From Streptomyces althioticus (GTDB taxonomy: Bacteria; Actinomycetota; Actinomycetes; Streptomycetales; Streptomycetaceae): a stretch of 64,000 nucleotides of DNA. The position numbers and the translations under genes were made by a program. The DNA is taken from positions 1-64,000 of the forward strand of contig BMSW01000002.1 of assembly GCA_014649355.1 (NCBI GenBank). The letters run 5' to 3'. Positions 27,780 through 36,497 of the stretch are shown here, piece by piece. Under the pieces are notes generated by a model. The model saw only the letters and a list, made by a program, of their open reading frames with translations, did not search any database and was not told the origin of the DNA. Numbering within the stretch: the first letter of the stretch is position 1; each line of letters starts with the position of its first letter.

Positions 27780-28617
27780 CGCGCACCTCCCACAGTTCGG
27801 GGAAGACCGGCCGGGCCGCCCGCTGCTCCAGCCAGGCGAGCCCGGCCGATCCGGCGCTGCCGGGTTTGGCTCCCATGGCCCGGCGGACCACCAGGACGTG
27901 GTCGGAGCGCCAGCGGGTGACGAGTTCGGCGATGTCCGTGAGCAGTTCACCGAGTGCGAGGTGGGGGTGGTGCTGCGGCCCGGCGTAGACGTGCCGCCAG
28001 GTCTCCACCACACCGGGGTCGCTGTCGTACGGGCTGGTCACGTCCCGTTCGCGGACGTGGCGCGGGACGGGCAGGCCCTGGCGGTGGAGGTAGGCCAGCA
28101 CCTCGTCGTACAGGGACGGTTCGCGGTAGGTCTCGGCGAGCGCCTCGTGGACGGCCGGGTCGCCGCGGTGGGCGCGCAGCAGCCCGGCGGACTTGTCACC
28201 GAGGAGGAACTCCATGTGCCGGTACATCGCCGACTGGAAGCCCGACGCCCGGCCGAACGCGGCCCGGAAGCCGTTGAACTGGGCTGGGGTCAGGGCGGCG
28301 ATGGGCGCCCAGGCGCCGCCCAGGGCGGTCAGCGCGCGGCGGCTGCGCATCAGCGCGTCCAGGGCGGCGGGCAGGTCGTCCTTGGCGAAGGCGACCTTGG
28401 CCGTGCGCCATTCGTGCACGACGAGGGTGAACCAGAGTTCCATCACCTGGGTGGTGACGAGGAAGCCCATCTCGTCCGGGGCCTCGGTGAGCGGGTGCTG
28501 CAGTGTGTTGAGGACGGACGCGTGCACGTACATGTCGTAGGGGCTGGCGCCCTCGAAGGGGCGGGTCAGGGTGTCGTCCGTGGCCGGCCCGTCGAGGGTG
28601 GTCGTGCGGTCGTTCAT
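27769..28617 (-). CDS. antN: AntN, tryptophan 2,3-dioxygenase
   Basis: A 282-residue haem dioxygenase opening the indole ring of tryptophan to give N-formylkynurenine, the first step toward anthranilate. Family landmarks are the substrate and distal segment DEMGFLVTTQVMELWFTLVV followed by HEWR, the FRAAFGRASGFQSAMYRHME segment (ASGFQS), and the haem-ligand His region WRSDHVLVVRRAMGAKPGSA with the GTGGS-like loop (GSAGSAG). AGGAG lies 5 nt before ATG 28617. Its 3' end overlaps antO. It lies in the antH-antP operon and is expected to be driven by sigma AntA. Confidence 0.93.
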   Translation of the reverse strand: MNDRTTTLDGPATDDTLTRPFEGASPYDMYVHASVLNTLQHPLTEAPDEMGFLVTTQVMELWFTLVVHEWRTAKVAFAKDDLPAALDALMRSRRALTALGGAWAPIAALTPAQFNGFRAAFGRASGFQSAMYRHMEFLLGDKSAGLLRAHRGDPAVHEALAETYREPSLYDEVLAYLHRQGLPVPRHVRERDVTSPYDSDPGVVETWRHVYAGPQHHPHLALGELLTDIAELVTRWRSDHVLVVRRAMGAKPGSAGSAGLAWLEQRAARPVFPELWEVRGDV

Positions 28618-28642
28618 CACATCTCCTAGAGGTGCGGACGGG

Positions 28643-29419
28643 TCACACACCGAGGTGGGCGCCGCCGGACGCGTCGATCCACTGGCCGGTCACCCAGCGG
28701 GCGTCGTCGCTCGCCACGAAGGAGACGACGTCCGCGATGTCCGCCGGGTCGCCGAGCCGGCCGAACGTGGAGGCCTCGGAGTAGCGGCGGCGGATCTCCG
28801 GGACGGCGAGGGTGGGGTTGATCTCCGTCTCGGTGTAGCCGGGCGCTACGGCGTTGACGGTGATGCCCCGGGAGCCCAGCTCCTGGGCCAGGGAGAGGGT
28901 GAGGTAGTCCAGGGCGGCCTTGGTCATGGTGTAGGAGACGATCGGCGGGAAGGCGACGCGGGTCGCGACGGACGAGATGTTGATGATCCTGCCGCCGTCC
29001 CGGAGGCGGTCCAGTCCGCGCTGGATGATGAAGAAGGGCGCCTTGGTGTTGACGGCGAAGACGCGGTCGTAGTCGGCTTCGGTCACCTGGGCGATGGGGC
29101 GGGGGACGGTGATGCCCGCGTTGTTGACGAGGATGTCCAGGCCGGCCGGGGCGTCCTGCTCCGCCAGGGCCTCGTCGAAGGCGGCCCAGAGGGCGTCGGC
29201 GTCGCCGGGGACGCCGAGTTCGGCGGGTACGGGGAACGCGCGGCCGCCGTCGGCCTGGATCTCCTTGACGGTCCGCTCGGCGGCCGTCAGGTCATGGCCG
29301 TAGTGGACCGCCACCAGGGCGCCCTCGCGGGCGAGGCGGTGGCTGATGGCTCGGCCGATGCCGCGGCTGCCTCCGGTGACCAGGGCGGTCTTTCCCGCGT
29401 GGCGGTCGGTGGCGGTCAT
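28643..29419 (-). CDS. antM: AntM, SDR ketoreductase
   Basis: A 258-residue classical SDR. The NAD(P) motif is ALVTGGSRGIGRAISHRLAR (TGGSRGIG), LDILVNNAGITVPRP carries NNAG, and the catalytic triad is Ser in INISSVA and Tyr/Lys in YTMTKAALDYLTLSLAQELG. In the antimycin pathway AntM reduces the C-8 ketone so that AntB can acylate the new hydroxyl. It sits 25 bp upstream of antN and 40 bp downstream of antL on the same strand. ATG 29419 has AAGGAG just upstream. Confidence 0.9.
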   Translation of the reverse strand: MTATDRHAGKTALVTGGSRGIGRAISHRLAREGALVAVHYGHDLTAAERTVKEIQADGGRAFPVPAELGVPGDADALWAAFDEALAEQDAPAGLDILVNNAGITVPRPIAQVTEADYDRVFAVNTKAPFFIIQRGLDRLRDGGRIINISSVATRVAFPPIVSYTMTKAALDYLTLSLAQELGSRGITVNAVAPGYTETEINPTLAVPEIRRRYSEASTFGRLGDPADIADVVSFVASDDARWVTGQWIDASGGAHLGV

Positions 29420-29459
29420 CGTGAATCTCCTTCGCTGAGGGATGGCGGGGCGGGCGGGG

Positions 29460-30590
29460 TCAGGCGTCGAAGTCGAGGGTGAGCTCGGGAGTGCGGGGTC
29501 TGGCGCGGCAGACGAGGGTGTAGCCGGCGGCGCGGTCCCGTTCGTCCAGGGCGTGCTCGCCGTCCGCGGTCACCTGCCCGGACAGGACCTTCGCGCGGCA
29601 ACTGCCGCAGACGCCCTCACGGCAGGCGTACGGCACGTCGGGGTGGCTGCGCAGCAGGGCGTCGAGCAGGGCCGGGTCGTCCGGCAGCACGGTGGCGGCC
29701 CGGCGGCGCCCGTCGACCAGGGCGGTGACCCGGTACTCCCCCGCCCCGGGTGCCCGCCCGGCATGCTCCGGCGGCGCCGGCTGCGTGCCGTCGGCCGTGA
29801 ACAGCTCCCAGCGGACGAGCGACGGGTCGGCTCCCGAGTCGGCCAGGACGCGCCGTGCGGTGGCGACGAGGCCGGGTGGTCCGCACAGGGCGAACGTGGT
29901 GTCCGGGCCCGGCCGGGCGTCCACGGCCGCCAGCAGCCGGCGCACCCCGGACGCGTCCAGCCGCCGGGCGAGCGGCCCGCTCCCGCTTCCCCGGTCCTCC
30001 CGGGTCAGCACGTACAGGACGGTGAAGCGGTCCAGGAACTCGTCCTTGACCTCGGCCAGTTCGTCGGCCAGCACGGCGTCGGCGGAGGTGCGGACCGAGT
30101 GCACGAGGCTGACACGGCAGGCCGGGTCGCGGCGTAGGGCGTGGGCGGCCATCGGGGCCAGCGGGGTGATGCCGGTGCCGCCCGCGAGGAGGACGTGGTG
30201 GGCGCCCGGCACCTCCGGCAGGGCGAAGGTGCCGGTGGGCGGCGAGAGTTCCAGCCGCGCGCCGGCCCCGAGGCGGGTGGTGGCATGGTCGCCGAAGCCG
30301 CCGGGCCCGTACCTCCTGATCACCAGACGGAGCGCCTCGGGTGTGCGCGGTGGCGGGCAGATCGAGTAGCTGCGGCGCAGTTCGGCACCGGCCCGGCGGT
30401 GCCGGACAACGACGTGCTGGCCGGGGTGGTGGGCGAAGACGTGGCGCAGTTCGGCGGGCACGTGGAGGGTGACGGCGACCGTGTCGGCGGTCAGGTGCCG
30501 GACCTCGGTGACGTCGAGTGTGTGCCGGCCGGTGCGGCGGCGGGAACCGGCCGGCGCCTGGTCGCGGAGGGCGGGCGGGGTGGTGGTCAC
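29460..30590 (-). CDS. antL: AntL, PaaE-like ferredoxin reductase
   Basis: A 376-residue oxygenase reductase. It has an FAD-binding part (RRSYSICPPPRTPEALRLVI, the RxYS motif), an NAD(P)-binding part (HHVLLAGGTGITPLAPMAAH, later TTFALCGPPGLVATARRVL) and a C-terminal plant-type [2Fe-2S] domain with Cys in CREGVCGSCRAKVLSG and in TLVCRARP. It passes electrons from NAD(P)H to the AntH-AntK oxygenase. GTG 30590 is chosen with GAGG upstream, 8 nt after the antK stop; upstream ATG codons lie inside antK. Confidence 0.9.
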   Translation of the reverse strand: MTTTPPALRDQAPAGSRRRTGRHTLDVTEVRHLTADTVAVTLHVPAELRHVFAHHPGQHVVVRHRRAGAELRRSYSICPPPRTPEALRLVIRRYGPGGFGDHATTRLGAGARLELSPPTGTFALPEVPGAHHVLLAGGTGITPLAPMAAHALRRDPACRVSLVHSVRTSADAVLADELAEVKDEFLDRFTVLYVLTREDRGSGSGPLARRLDASGVRRLLAAVDARPGPDTTFALCGPPGLVATARRVLADSGADPSLVRWELFTADGTQPAPPEHAGRAPGAGEYRVTALVDGRRRAATVLPDDPALLDALLRSHPDVPYACREGVCGSCRAKVLSGQVTADGEHALDERDRAAGYTLVCRARPRTPELTLDFDA

Positions 30591-30598
30591 GGTCTGCC

Positions 30599-31111
30599 TC
30601 ACAGCGCGGTCAGGTGGGGGAAGGGCTCGCGGCACGCCGTGCACCACAGCACCGACTGGCAGCGGGACGGCCCGAAGGCGCTGTGCGGCCGGGTGGCCGT
30701 CGAGCCGCAGTGCGGGCAGGGCACCGCGCCCAGGGCGACGGGGACCGGGCCGCCGGGTGCCGGGGACACGGGCGGGGCGATACCGTGCGCGGCGAGGGCG
30801 CGGCGCCCTTCGGGAGTGATGCGGTCCGTCGTCCAGGCGGGCGTGAGGACGTGCCGGACGCGGCCGTCGGGGTGACCGCAGGAGGTCAGGACCTCCCGCA
30901 CCGCCGCGGTGATCTCGGGCAGCGCGGGGCAGCCCAGGTAGGTGGGCATGAGCTCCACCTCCAGCACGCCGTCGGCGCCGGGGGCGACGGCGTGCACCAC
31001 TCCGAGGTCGCCGAGGCCGATCACCGGCAGTTCGGGGTCCGGGAGCGCGGCCACCCGCTCGCGCACCTCCCCGGCTCCGAGGCGGGCCGTGACCGGTGCG
31101 GGCCCGCTCAC
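30599..31111 (-). CDS. antK: AntK, PaaD-like assembly or oxygenase subunit
   Basis: A 170-residue protein with an N-terminal DUF59/MIP18-like domain (PDPELPVIGLGDLGVVHAV, then MPTYLGCPALPEITAAVREV) and a C-terminal zinc-ribbon-like part with four Cys (CPHCGSTA, then CQSVLWCTACREPF). PaaD proteins are thought to help mature the iron centres of the Paa oxygenase; AntK is counted as part of the anthraniloyl oxygenase set. GTG 31111 overlaps the antJ stop (GTGA). Confidence 0.9.
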   Translation of the reverse strand: MSGPAPVTARLGAGEVRERVAALPDPELPVIGLGDLGVVHAVAPGADGVLEVELMPTYLGCPALPEITAAVREVLTSCGHPDGRVRHVLTPAWTTDRITPEGRRALAAHGIAPPVSPAPGGPVPVALGAVPCPHCGSTATRPHSAFGPSRCQSVLWCTACREPFPHLTAL

Positions 31112-31926
31112 CAGGTGCCTCCGGGGAACTGCCGCCGCACGGACTGCAGTTCGGCGATCAGCGGGCCGAACTCCTCGGTGTGCAGGCCCGAGCGGCCGCC
31201 GGTGGCCGACCATCCGGGAGCGGGCACGGCGAGTCCCGCCTCGGTGACGACCTCGGTGACGCGGGCGAGCCAGGTGTCGTGCAACGCCGCCGGTGAGGGC
31301 ACGGTGCCGAAGGCGGCGAGGCGGCGCGCGACGTCGTCCTCCTCGAAGAGTTCGCCGGTGTAGGGCCACACCCGTTCCAGGGCCCGCTGCATGCGGCGGG
31401 TGCTCTCCGGCGTGCCGCGTCCCAGCGTCACCGTCCAGCGGTCGGCGTGCAGCCGGTGGAAGGCGACCTCCTTGGCGGCCCGGACGCCGAACGCGGCGAG
31501 GTCGGGGTCGGCGCAGTGCGCCAGGGCCCCGTAGTGCAGGACGGCGTAGTGGGTGTAGGCGAGTTGCCGGGCCACGGTCACGGCGAAGTCCCCGTTGGGG
31601 AGTTCGGTCAGCAGGGCGTTGGTGAACTCGCGCTCCGAGCGGGAGTAGGCGAGGTCGTCCTCGCTGCGGCCGGTCCCGTCGAGGCGGCCTGCGCGGGAGA
31701 GGAGCGTGCGGGCGTGGCCGATGAGGTCGAGGGCGATGTTGGACAGGGCCAGGTCCTCGTCGATGGTCGGCGCGCGGGTGATCCACTGGCACAGCCGCTG
31801 TGCGAGGACGAGGGCGTCGTCGCCGAGGCAGGTCAGGTGCCGGGCGAGGTCGGGATCGGCGGCGGACGGCGGCCCGCCCGGCGGGGAGCCGGGAGGCACC
31901 GCCGTGACGTCACTCGTGGTGCTCAC
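31108..31926 (-). CDS. antJ: AntJ, PaaC-like structural subunit
   Basis: A 272-residue ferritin-like helical protein. It shows family traits such as CQWITRAPTIDEDLALSNIA, LDLIGHARTLLSRAG and VAFHRLHADRWTVTLGRGT. PaaC stabilises the catalytic PaaA subunit and has lost most diiron ligands. Here it is the expected partner of AntH in converting AntG-bound anthranilate to 3-aminosalicylate. GTG 31926 lies inside the 3' end of antI (17-nt overlap), so translation is coupled. Confidence 0.9.
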   Translation of the reverse strand: MSTTSDVTAVPPGSPPGGPPSAADPDLARHLTCLGDDALVLAQRLCQWITRAPTIDEDLALSNIALDLIGHARTLLSRAGRLDGTGRSEDDLAYSRSEREFTNALLTELPNGDFAVTVARQLAYTHYAVLHYGALAHCADPDLAAFGVRAAKEVAFHRLHADRWTVTLGRGTPESTRRMQRALERVWPYTGELFEEDDVARRLAAFGTVPSPAALHDTWLARVTEVVTEAGLAVPAPGWSATGGRSGLHTEEFGPLIAELQSVRRQFPGGTW

Positions 31927-32221
31927 CTTCGGGGCCTTTCTCGGTCAACGGCGCGTAGTGCTCGGGGTAGCGGTACGGCTTGTGACGGGCGCCCACGAAG
32001 TACGGGTCGCGCTCGTCCGGGGAGGCCGTGTGCAGGGCGTCGGAGCGGACCACCCACAGCGACAGGGGCTCGCCGCGCCGTGTGTACAGATCGCGGGCGG
32101 CGGCCAGGGCCGCGTCCGGGCCTGCGGCGCGCACCGACCCGACGTGCTGATGGGCCAGGCCCCTGCGGGCCCGCAGGAACACCTCCCAGGACGCCGGCGC
32201 GCCTTCCCGAGCCGCGCTCAT
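31910..32221 (-). CDS. antI: AntI, PaaB-like subunit
   Basis: A 103-residue PaaB-like protein. Conserved features are [20 protein letters not shown] and [20 protein letters not shown], ending in a [18 protein letters not shown] tail. PaaB bridges the structural subunits of phenylacetyl-CoA epoxidase. ATG 32221 overlaps the antH stop by 4 nt (ATGA). Confidence 0.9.
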   Translation of the reverse strand: MSAAREGAPASWEVFLRARRGLAHQHVGSVRAAGPDAALAAARDLYTRRGEPLSLWVVRSDALHTASPDERDPYFVGARHKPYRYPEHYAPLTEKGPEGEHHE

Positions 32222-33249
32222 GCCGCCGCTCCCGTCGGCTCGTCCGTCCTCGCGGCGTACGCGACGGCGGCCTCCCGGACCCAGGCGCCGTCCTCGTGCG
32301 CGGCCAGGCGGTGGGCGATGCGCCGGCGCGCCCAGTGGGTGTCGTCGCCCAGGGCCGTGCGGTAGGTGTCCCAGTCGACGGGCGTGAAGTCGTAGTGGCC
32401 GCGCTCCTCGTTCCAGCGGATCGCCGGGTCGGGCAGCGTCAGGCCGAGTCGCTCGGCCTGCGGGACGCAGGTGTCGACGAAACGCTGGCGCAGCTCGTCG
32501 TTGGTGTGCCGCTTGATGCCCCAGGCCATCGCGCGGCGGGAGACCGCCGCTCCCAGCGCGGCGGTCCGCGCGTCGGCGCCGCCCGCCTCGGTGTCGGGCG
32601 GTCCGAACATCAGCGCCACCGCCGGCAGCCACCAGCGGTTCACCGCGTCCTGTGCCATCTCCTTCTGCTCCGGCGTCCCCTCGCACAGGGCGCGCATCAG
32701 GTCGTAGCCCTGCCGCACATGGAAGGCCTCCTCCTGGCAGACGCGGCGCATCGCCCGCGCGTAGGGCCCGTAGGAGGTGCGGCACAGGGGTGCCTGGTTG
32801 ATGACGGCGGCGCCGTCCGTCAGCCAGGCGATGGCGCCGGTGTCCGCCCAGGTCAGCGCGGGGTGGTTGAAGGTGGCCGAGGCGCGCTGGCGGCCTTGGT
32901 GCAGGGCGTCCAGCAGGTCGGCGCGGTCCACGCCGAGCGTCTCGGCCGCGGAGTACAGGTACAGGCCGTGGCCCGCCTCGTCCTGCACCTTGGCGAGGAG
33001 GACCGACTTGCGGTGCAGGGACGGGGCGCGGGTGAGCCAGGCGCCCTCGGGCTGCATGCCGATGATCTCGGAGTGGGCGTGCTGGGCGATCTGACGGACC
33101 AGCATGCGGCGGTAGCCGTCGGGCATCCAGTCGCGCGGTTCGATCGTCTCGCCGTCGGCGATGAGCGCGTCGAAGTGGGCGAGCAGTTCGTCCTCGTCCG
33201 GGGCGGCCGCGGCGTCAACGGTGGCGGGGGTGGTGGTCGGCGCGGTCAC
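32218..33249 (-). CDS. antH: AntH, PaaA-like diiron oxygenase catalytic subunit
   Basis: A 343-residue ferritin-like protein with the diiron ligands in two Glu-x-x-His helices: [20 protein letters not shown] and [20 protein letters not shown]. The first ligand region is [14 protein letters not shown]. In phenylacetate catabolism PaaA makes a ring epoxide; in antimycin biosynthesis AntHIJKL acts on anthraniloyl-S-AntG, giving 3-aminosalicylate with a proposed migration of the carboxyl carbon. GTG 33249 is the first gene of a nine-gene leftward unit. The position inside an antimycin cluster, not a paaGHIJ set, decides the role. Confidence 0.92.
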   Translation of the reverse strand: MTAPTTTPATVDAAAAPDEDELLAHFDALIADGETIEPRDWMPDGYRRMLVRQIAQHAHSEIIGMQPEGAWLTRAPSLHRKSVLLAKVQDEAGHGLYLYSAAETLGVDRADLLDALHQGRQRASATFNHPALTWADTGAIAWLTDGAAVINQAPLCRTSYGPYARAMRRVCQEEAFHVRQGYDLMRALCEGTPEQKEMAQDAVNRWWLPAVALMFGPPDTEAGGADARTAALGAAVSRRAMAWGIKRHTNDELRQRFVDTCVPQAERLGLTLPDPAIRWNEERGHYDFTPVDWDTYRTALGDDTHWARRRIAHRLAAHEDGAWVREAAVAYAARTDEPTGAAA

Positions 33250-33572
33250 CGGGCACCGCCCGGGTGTCCGGTGACCGTCGCTGCGGTGCCGTGCTGCGGG
33301 CACCGTCCCGGGACCTGGACCCGTACCGGCTGCCTGGGCACGCGCATCACTCCTTCGGCTGGGGAACCGCCCACCGCGGGGCCGGGCGGAGCGGGTTGCT
33401 TCGTTGCGGTAAGAGGCCGGGGCCGGGGCCCGGCTATCCCCGCTTCGTCAGGTTCGGGCGCGTGACAAAGCTCACGGGAAGGCGCGGGGAGTGGGATCGG
33501 CCGCAGCCGCCTCTTGACGGGGTGACAGTCGTGGACCGCGGCGGCCGGCACGCCGGGGCGAAAGGGGAAACC
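33250..33572. promoter_or_regulatory. Divergent promoter region between antH and antG
   Basis: The 323-bp gap separates leftward antH from rightward antG. In studied antimycin clusters both units are transcribed by the ECF factor sigma AntA, so its promoters should lie here on both strands. I could not place the -35 and -10 boxes with confidence by eye. AAAGGGGAAA at 33561-33570 is the antG ribosome-binding site. Confidence 0.6.
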
Positions 33573-33821
33573 ATGAGCACCATCAGGGAGTTGCTGGTCG
33601 AACTCACCGGCACCGTCGAGTACGCCGACCGGATCGGCGACGACGCCGACCTGGCCGCCAGCGGCATCGACTCCGGGGACCTGGTGCGTCTCGTCCTGCT
33701 GGTCGAGCAGCGGCTCGGCGTCGAGATCACCGCCGAGGACATGGAGGAGTTGCGCACCATCGGTGACTACGAGCGTTTCGTGGCCGGGCGCACGGCCGCC
33801 AGGGCGAGCGGCGGTGTGTGA
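33573..33821 (+). CDS. antG: AntG, acyl carrier protein for anthranilate
   Basis: An 82-residue free-standing carrier protein. The attachment serine is in LAASGIDSGDLVRLVLLVEQ (GIDS then Leu-Val), followed by the typical helix III region GVEITAEDMEELRTIGDYER. It holds anthranilate as a thioester while AntHIJKL oxidises it and then passes 3-formamidosalicylate to AntC. The stop overlaps the antF start (TGATG), so carrier and its loading ligase are made together. Confidence 0.92.
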   Translation: MSTIRELLVELTGTVEYADRIGDDADLAASGIDSGDLVRLVLLVEQRLGVEITAEDMEELRTIGDYERFVAGRTAARASGGV

Positions 33822-35305
33822 TGTGGCTGACGCAACTGCTGGAGCGCAACCGCCAGTGCCGGCCCGGCCGGACCGCGCTGGTGGACGAGGAACGCAGCGT
33901 CACCTGGGCCGAGCTGCATGACCGTACGCTGCAACTCGCGCGCGGTCTGGCCGACTTGGGGATCCGGCGGGGCGACCGGGTGGCCGTGCTGTCCAAGGAC
34001 CGGATCGAGGTCCTGGAGAGCTACTTCGCGCTGGCCCGGCTGGGCGCGCTGTTCGTGCCGCTGAACCACAGTCTGGCCGAGCCCGAGGTCGCCGGGATCG
34101 TCGAGCGCGTCGGCGCGGTGGCCGTCCTCGGTGAGTCCGAGCTGCTGGACCGGCACACCGGGCTGCCGTCCTCGGTGCGGATCCGGATGGCCTTCGACAA
34201 GCCCGCCTTCGCGGCGCTGGGCACGCTCGCCGCCGAGCGGGAGCTGCCGGACGTCACCGACACGGACCCGATCGCTGTGCTGCACACCTCGGCGACCACC
34301 GGGCAGGCCAAGGGGGTGACGGTCGACAGCGCGTCGTTCCGCGCCATCGCGCTGGGCTGGCTGGTGATGGCCCGCCCCACGGACGACATCGTCATGGTCA
34401 ACTGCTGCCCGCTGTACCACGGCAGCATGGTCGTCTCCCTGACCTATCTGGCGGCCGGCGCGACGGTCGTGCTGATGCCCGGGTTCACGCCGCAGCGGGC
34501 GCTGTCCGCGGTGGAGGCGCACCGCGCCACCCACATGTGGCTGGTGCCGCAGATGCTGCGCTTCATGCTCCAGGCGAAGGCGTCCCTGCGCACCGACCTG
34601 TCCTCCCTGCGGGAGGTGCTGTACGGGGCGGCCCCCATGCCGCTCGACGTCTACGCCGACGCGGTGGAACGGCTCGGGTGCGGCTTCAGGCAGGTGTACG
34701 GCATGACCGAGGTGGGCGGCCCGTTCGTCACGCTCGGTCCCGACGAGCACCCCGCGCCCGGGGACGTCACCGCCCGCATCCCGTGCGGGCGGGTCGTGCC
34801 GGGCATGTCCGCCCGCGCCGTGGACGACACCGGGCGGGAGCTGCCGCCCGGCGAGATCGGCGAGATCGTGGTGCGCGGGCCGGGTGTCATGCAGGGCTAC
34901 TGGAACGACCCGGAGGCCACGCGGGAGATCACCTGGAACGGCTGGATCAGGACGGGCGACCTCGGCTTCATGGACGAGGAGGGCCGCATCAGCCTGGTGG
35001 ACCGCACCAAGGACGTGATCATCCGGGCGGGCCAGAACGTCTACCCCTCGGAGATCGAGCGCGCCCTGATGACCCACCCGGCGGTCCGGGACGCGGCGGT
35101 CGTCGGCATGCCCGACGAGGACTACGGCGAGGTGCCGCTGGCGTACGTCGCCCTGGAGGCCGGCGCGGAGCCGGGCACGGCGGAGCTGCTCGCGCATGTC
35201 GCGGGGCTGCTGGCGCCGTACAAGCGGCCGCGGCGGGTCGAGTTCATCGAGCAGGTGCCGCGCAACCCCGCCGGGAAGATCATCAAGAAGCTGCTGCGGG
35301 CGTGA
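33821..35305 (+). CDS. antF: AntF, acyl-AMP/aryl ligase loading AntG
   Basis: A 494-residue ANL-superfamily ligase. P-loop-like A3 motif HTSATTGQAKGVTV near residue 155 (Ala replaces the usual Gly in TSGTTG), A5 motif RQVYGMTEVGG near residue 295, A7/A8 GWIRTGDLGFMDEEGRISLV with DRTKDVIIRAGQNVYPSEIE, and catalytic Lys in PRNPAGKIIKKLLRA at the end. It activates anthranilate as the AMP ester and loads AntG. ATG 33821 overlaps the antG stop by one base; GTG 33818 is an alternative. Confidence 0.92.
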   Translation: MWLTQLLERNRQCRPGRTALVDEERSVTWAELHDRTLQLARGLADLGIRRGDRVAVLSKDRIEVLESYFALARLGALFVPLNHSLAEPEVAGIVERVGAVAVLGESELLDRHTGLPSSVRIRMAFDKPAFAALGTLAAERELPDVTDTDPIAVLHTSATTGQAKGVTVDSASFRAIALGWLVMARPTDDIVMVNCCPLYHGSMVVSLTYLAAGATVVLMPGFTPQRALSAVEAHRATHMWLVPQMLRFMLQAKASLRTDLSSLREVLYGAAPMPLDVYADAVERLGCGFRQVYGMTEVGGPFVTLGPDEHPAPGDVTARIPCGRVVPGMSARAVDDTGRELPPGEIGEIVVRGPGVMQGYWNDPEATREITWNGWIRTGDLGFMDEEGRISLVDRTKDVIIRAGQNVYPSEIERALMTHPAVRDAAVVGMPDEDYGEVPLAYVALEAGAEPGTAELLAHVAGLLAPYKRPRRVEFIEQVPRNPAGKIIKKLLRA

Positions 35306-35327
35306 GCGCGTGCGGCGGCGAACGGCG

Positions 35328-36449
35328 ATGACCGGGAGCCCGATGCGACCCGGGGCGGCCACGGTGTCTCCGTCGTGGCCGGCCCGGGTCGCTGCCGTAC
35401 CCACACGGCCCGGTCCCACCGGAACGGAGCACGGCTGGACGCCCGGGACGGACACGGAGTCCTGGCGGACTGCGCAGGGTGCTCGGAAGCCGACGGGGAC
35501 GGCGCAGGCCGGTGCGGAGCGGGGGACGGCTTGTGCCGGTGAAGAACCCGCGTGGCACGCTCAGGCCGATGGAGAACCCACGCGGATGGTCCCGGCCGCT
35601 GCGAAGCCCGCACGGACGACCCGGGCCGCCCCCGAGCCCGGGTGGCCGGCACCGGCCGGCGAGGCAGTTGTGTGGACGGCTCACGAAGGCCACGCGTCTG
35701 CTTCGTGGGTGCAGGCCGGTGTGGAGTCCCAGAGGACGGCATCGGGTGATGGAGAGGTGCCGACGGCGTTCGGTGGGAGCCTGGTGGCGCTCGGGCCGCT
35801 CCTGGCTGCCGACGGGCTCGGGCTGGGCGTGGCTGCCGTGTCGGAGCCGGGTCAGGAGCCGGCCGGGCCGGCCGAGGCTGCCGCCGCCGCGGCGATGCCG
35901 CCGCGGCGCGGGCTGGAGTTCCTGGCCGGCCGGCGGGCCGCCCGGCGGGCCCTGCGTGCGGTGGGGCTGGACTGCGGGGAGATCCCTCGGAGGGGGCGCC
36001 TGCCGGTGTTCCCGCCGGGGCGGGCCGCGTCGATCTCGCACAGTGCCGGGATCGCCGTCGCCGTGGCCGCTGTCCCCGGACGGGATCTGCCGGTCGGCTG
36101 TGACCTGGAGCTGCGGCCCCTTCCCCGCGAAGCGGCCCGCCTGGTGCTGTGCGAGGACGAGGAGTCCCTGCTCGCCGGCACAAGGCTGCAGCCCGGTGCG
36201 GGCGCGGTCTGGCCGGTGACGGCGTTGTTCTCCGCCAAGGAGGCGGCGTGGAAGGCCCTCACTGTGATGACGGCTGAGGGCCGGGAGGGTCCGGCGGGGA
36301 GTCTGCGGGAGTTGCGGGTCTCGCCCTGCGGGGACGGTCTGCGGGTGTGCCTGCGCGACGGTCCCGCCCACGCCGTACGGGTGCGGGTCGTACGCGTCGG
36401 CGCGGGAGTGTTCAGCTACGTCACCGGCCGGGCCGGCACCCGCGACTGA
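35328..36449 (+). CDS. antQ: AntQ, phosphopantetheinyl transferase with repeat-rich N-terminal extension
   Basis: A 373-residue frame. The last 220 residues are a Sfp-like transferase: LVALGPLLAADGLGLGVAAV, then GRRAARRALRAVGLDCGEIP, ISHSAGIAVAVAAV, the Mg motif LPVGCDLELRPLPREA and LFSAKEAAWKALTVMTAEG. It would activate AntG, AntC and AntD. Residues 30-145 are an extension of degenerate ten-residue units (EPAWHAQADG, EPTRMVPAAA, KPARTTRAAP, EPGWPAPAGE), absent from normal PPTases of about 230 residues. Translation could instead begin at an internal GTG near 35757. antQ occurs in long-form clusters. It lies 22 bp after antF. Confidence 0.85.
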   Translation: MTGSPMRPGAATVSPSWPARVAAVPTRPGPTGTEHGWTPGTDTESWRTAQGARKPTGTAQAGAERGTACAGEEPAWHAQADGEPTRMVPAAAKPARTTRAAPEPGWPAPAGEAVVWTAHEGHASASWVQAGVESQRTASGDGEVPTAFGGSLVALGPLLAADGLGLGVAAVSEPGQEPAGPAEAAAAAAMPPRRGLEFLAGRRAARRALRAVGLDCGEIPRRGRLPVFPPGRAASISHSAGIAVAVAAVPGRDLPVGCDLELRPLPREAARLVLCEDEESLLAGTRLQPGAGAVWPVTALFSAKEAAWKALTVMTAEGREGPAGSLRELRVSPCGDGLRVCLRDGPAHAVRVRVVRVGAGVFSYVTGRAGTRD

Positions 36450-36454
36450 GCGGA

Positions 36455-36490
36455 CGCCGCCCGTCCCCGGCGCACCGGGGGCGGGCGGCG
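36455..36490. terminator. Bidirectional hairpin terminator between antQ and the antitoxin-like gene
   Basis: Arms CGCCGCCCGTCCCCGG (36455-36470) and its complement at 36475-36490 form a 16-bp stem with one G-U pair and a 4-base loop. It lies 6 nt after the antQ stop and 8 nt before the end of the convergent small gene, so it can serve both. Confidence 0.7.
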
Positions 36491-36497
36491 GGTCGGT

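Noticed and set aside
25675..28617. Primary kynurenine catabolism of tryptophan
   Set aside because: The genes end an antimycin operon and match AntN, AntO and AntP in order. AntO also has a changed nucleophile elbow.
29460..33249. A phenylacetate catabolic (paa) operon
   Set aside because: The five Paa-like genes are fused by overlaps to a Trp-dioxygenase/kynureninase set and lie between carrier-protein and NRPS genes; there is no paaK, paaG, paaZ or paaF. This is the antimycin AntHIJKL set.
33250..33572. Exact sigma AntA promoter boxes between antH and antG
   Set aside because: Several GGAAC-like strings exist but none had a convincing partner box on both strands; placing them would be guesswork.
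35122..36371. Leftward open frames opposite antQ
   Set aside because: They are Arg/Pro/Ser-rich and motif-free; the rightward frame encodes the PPTase signature.
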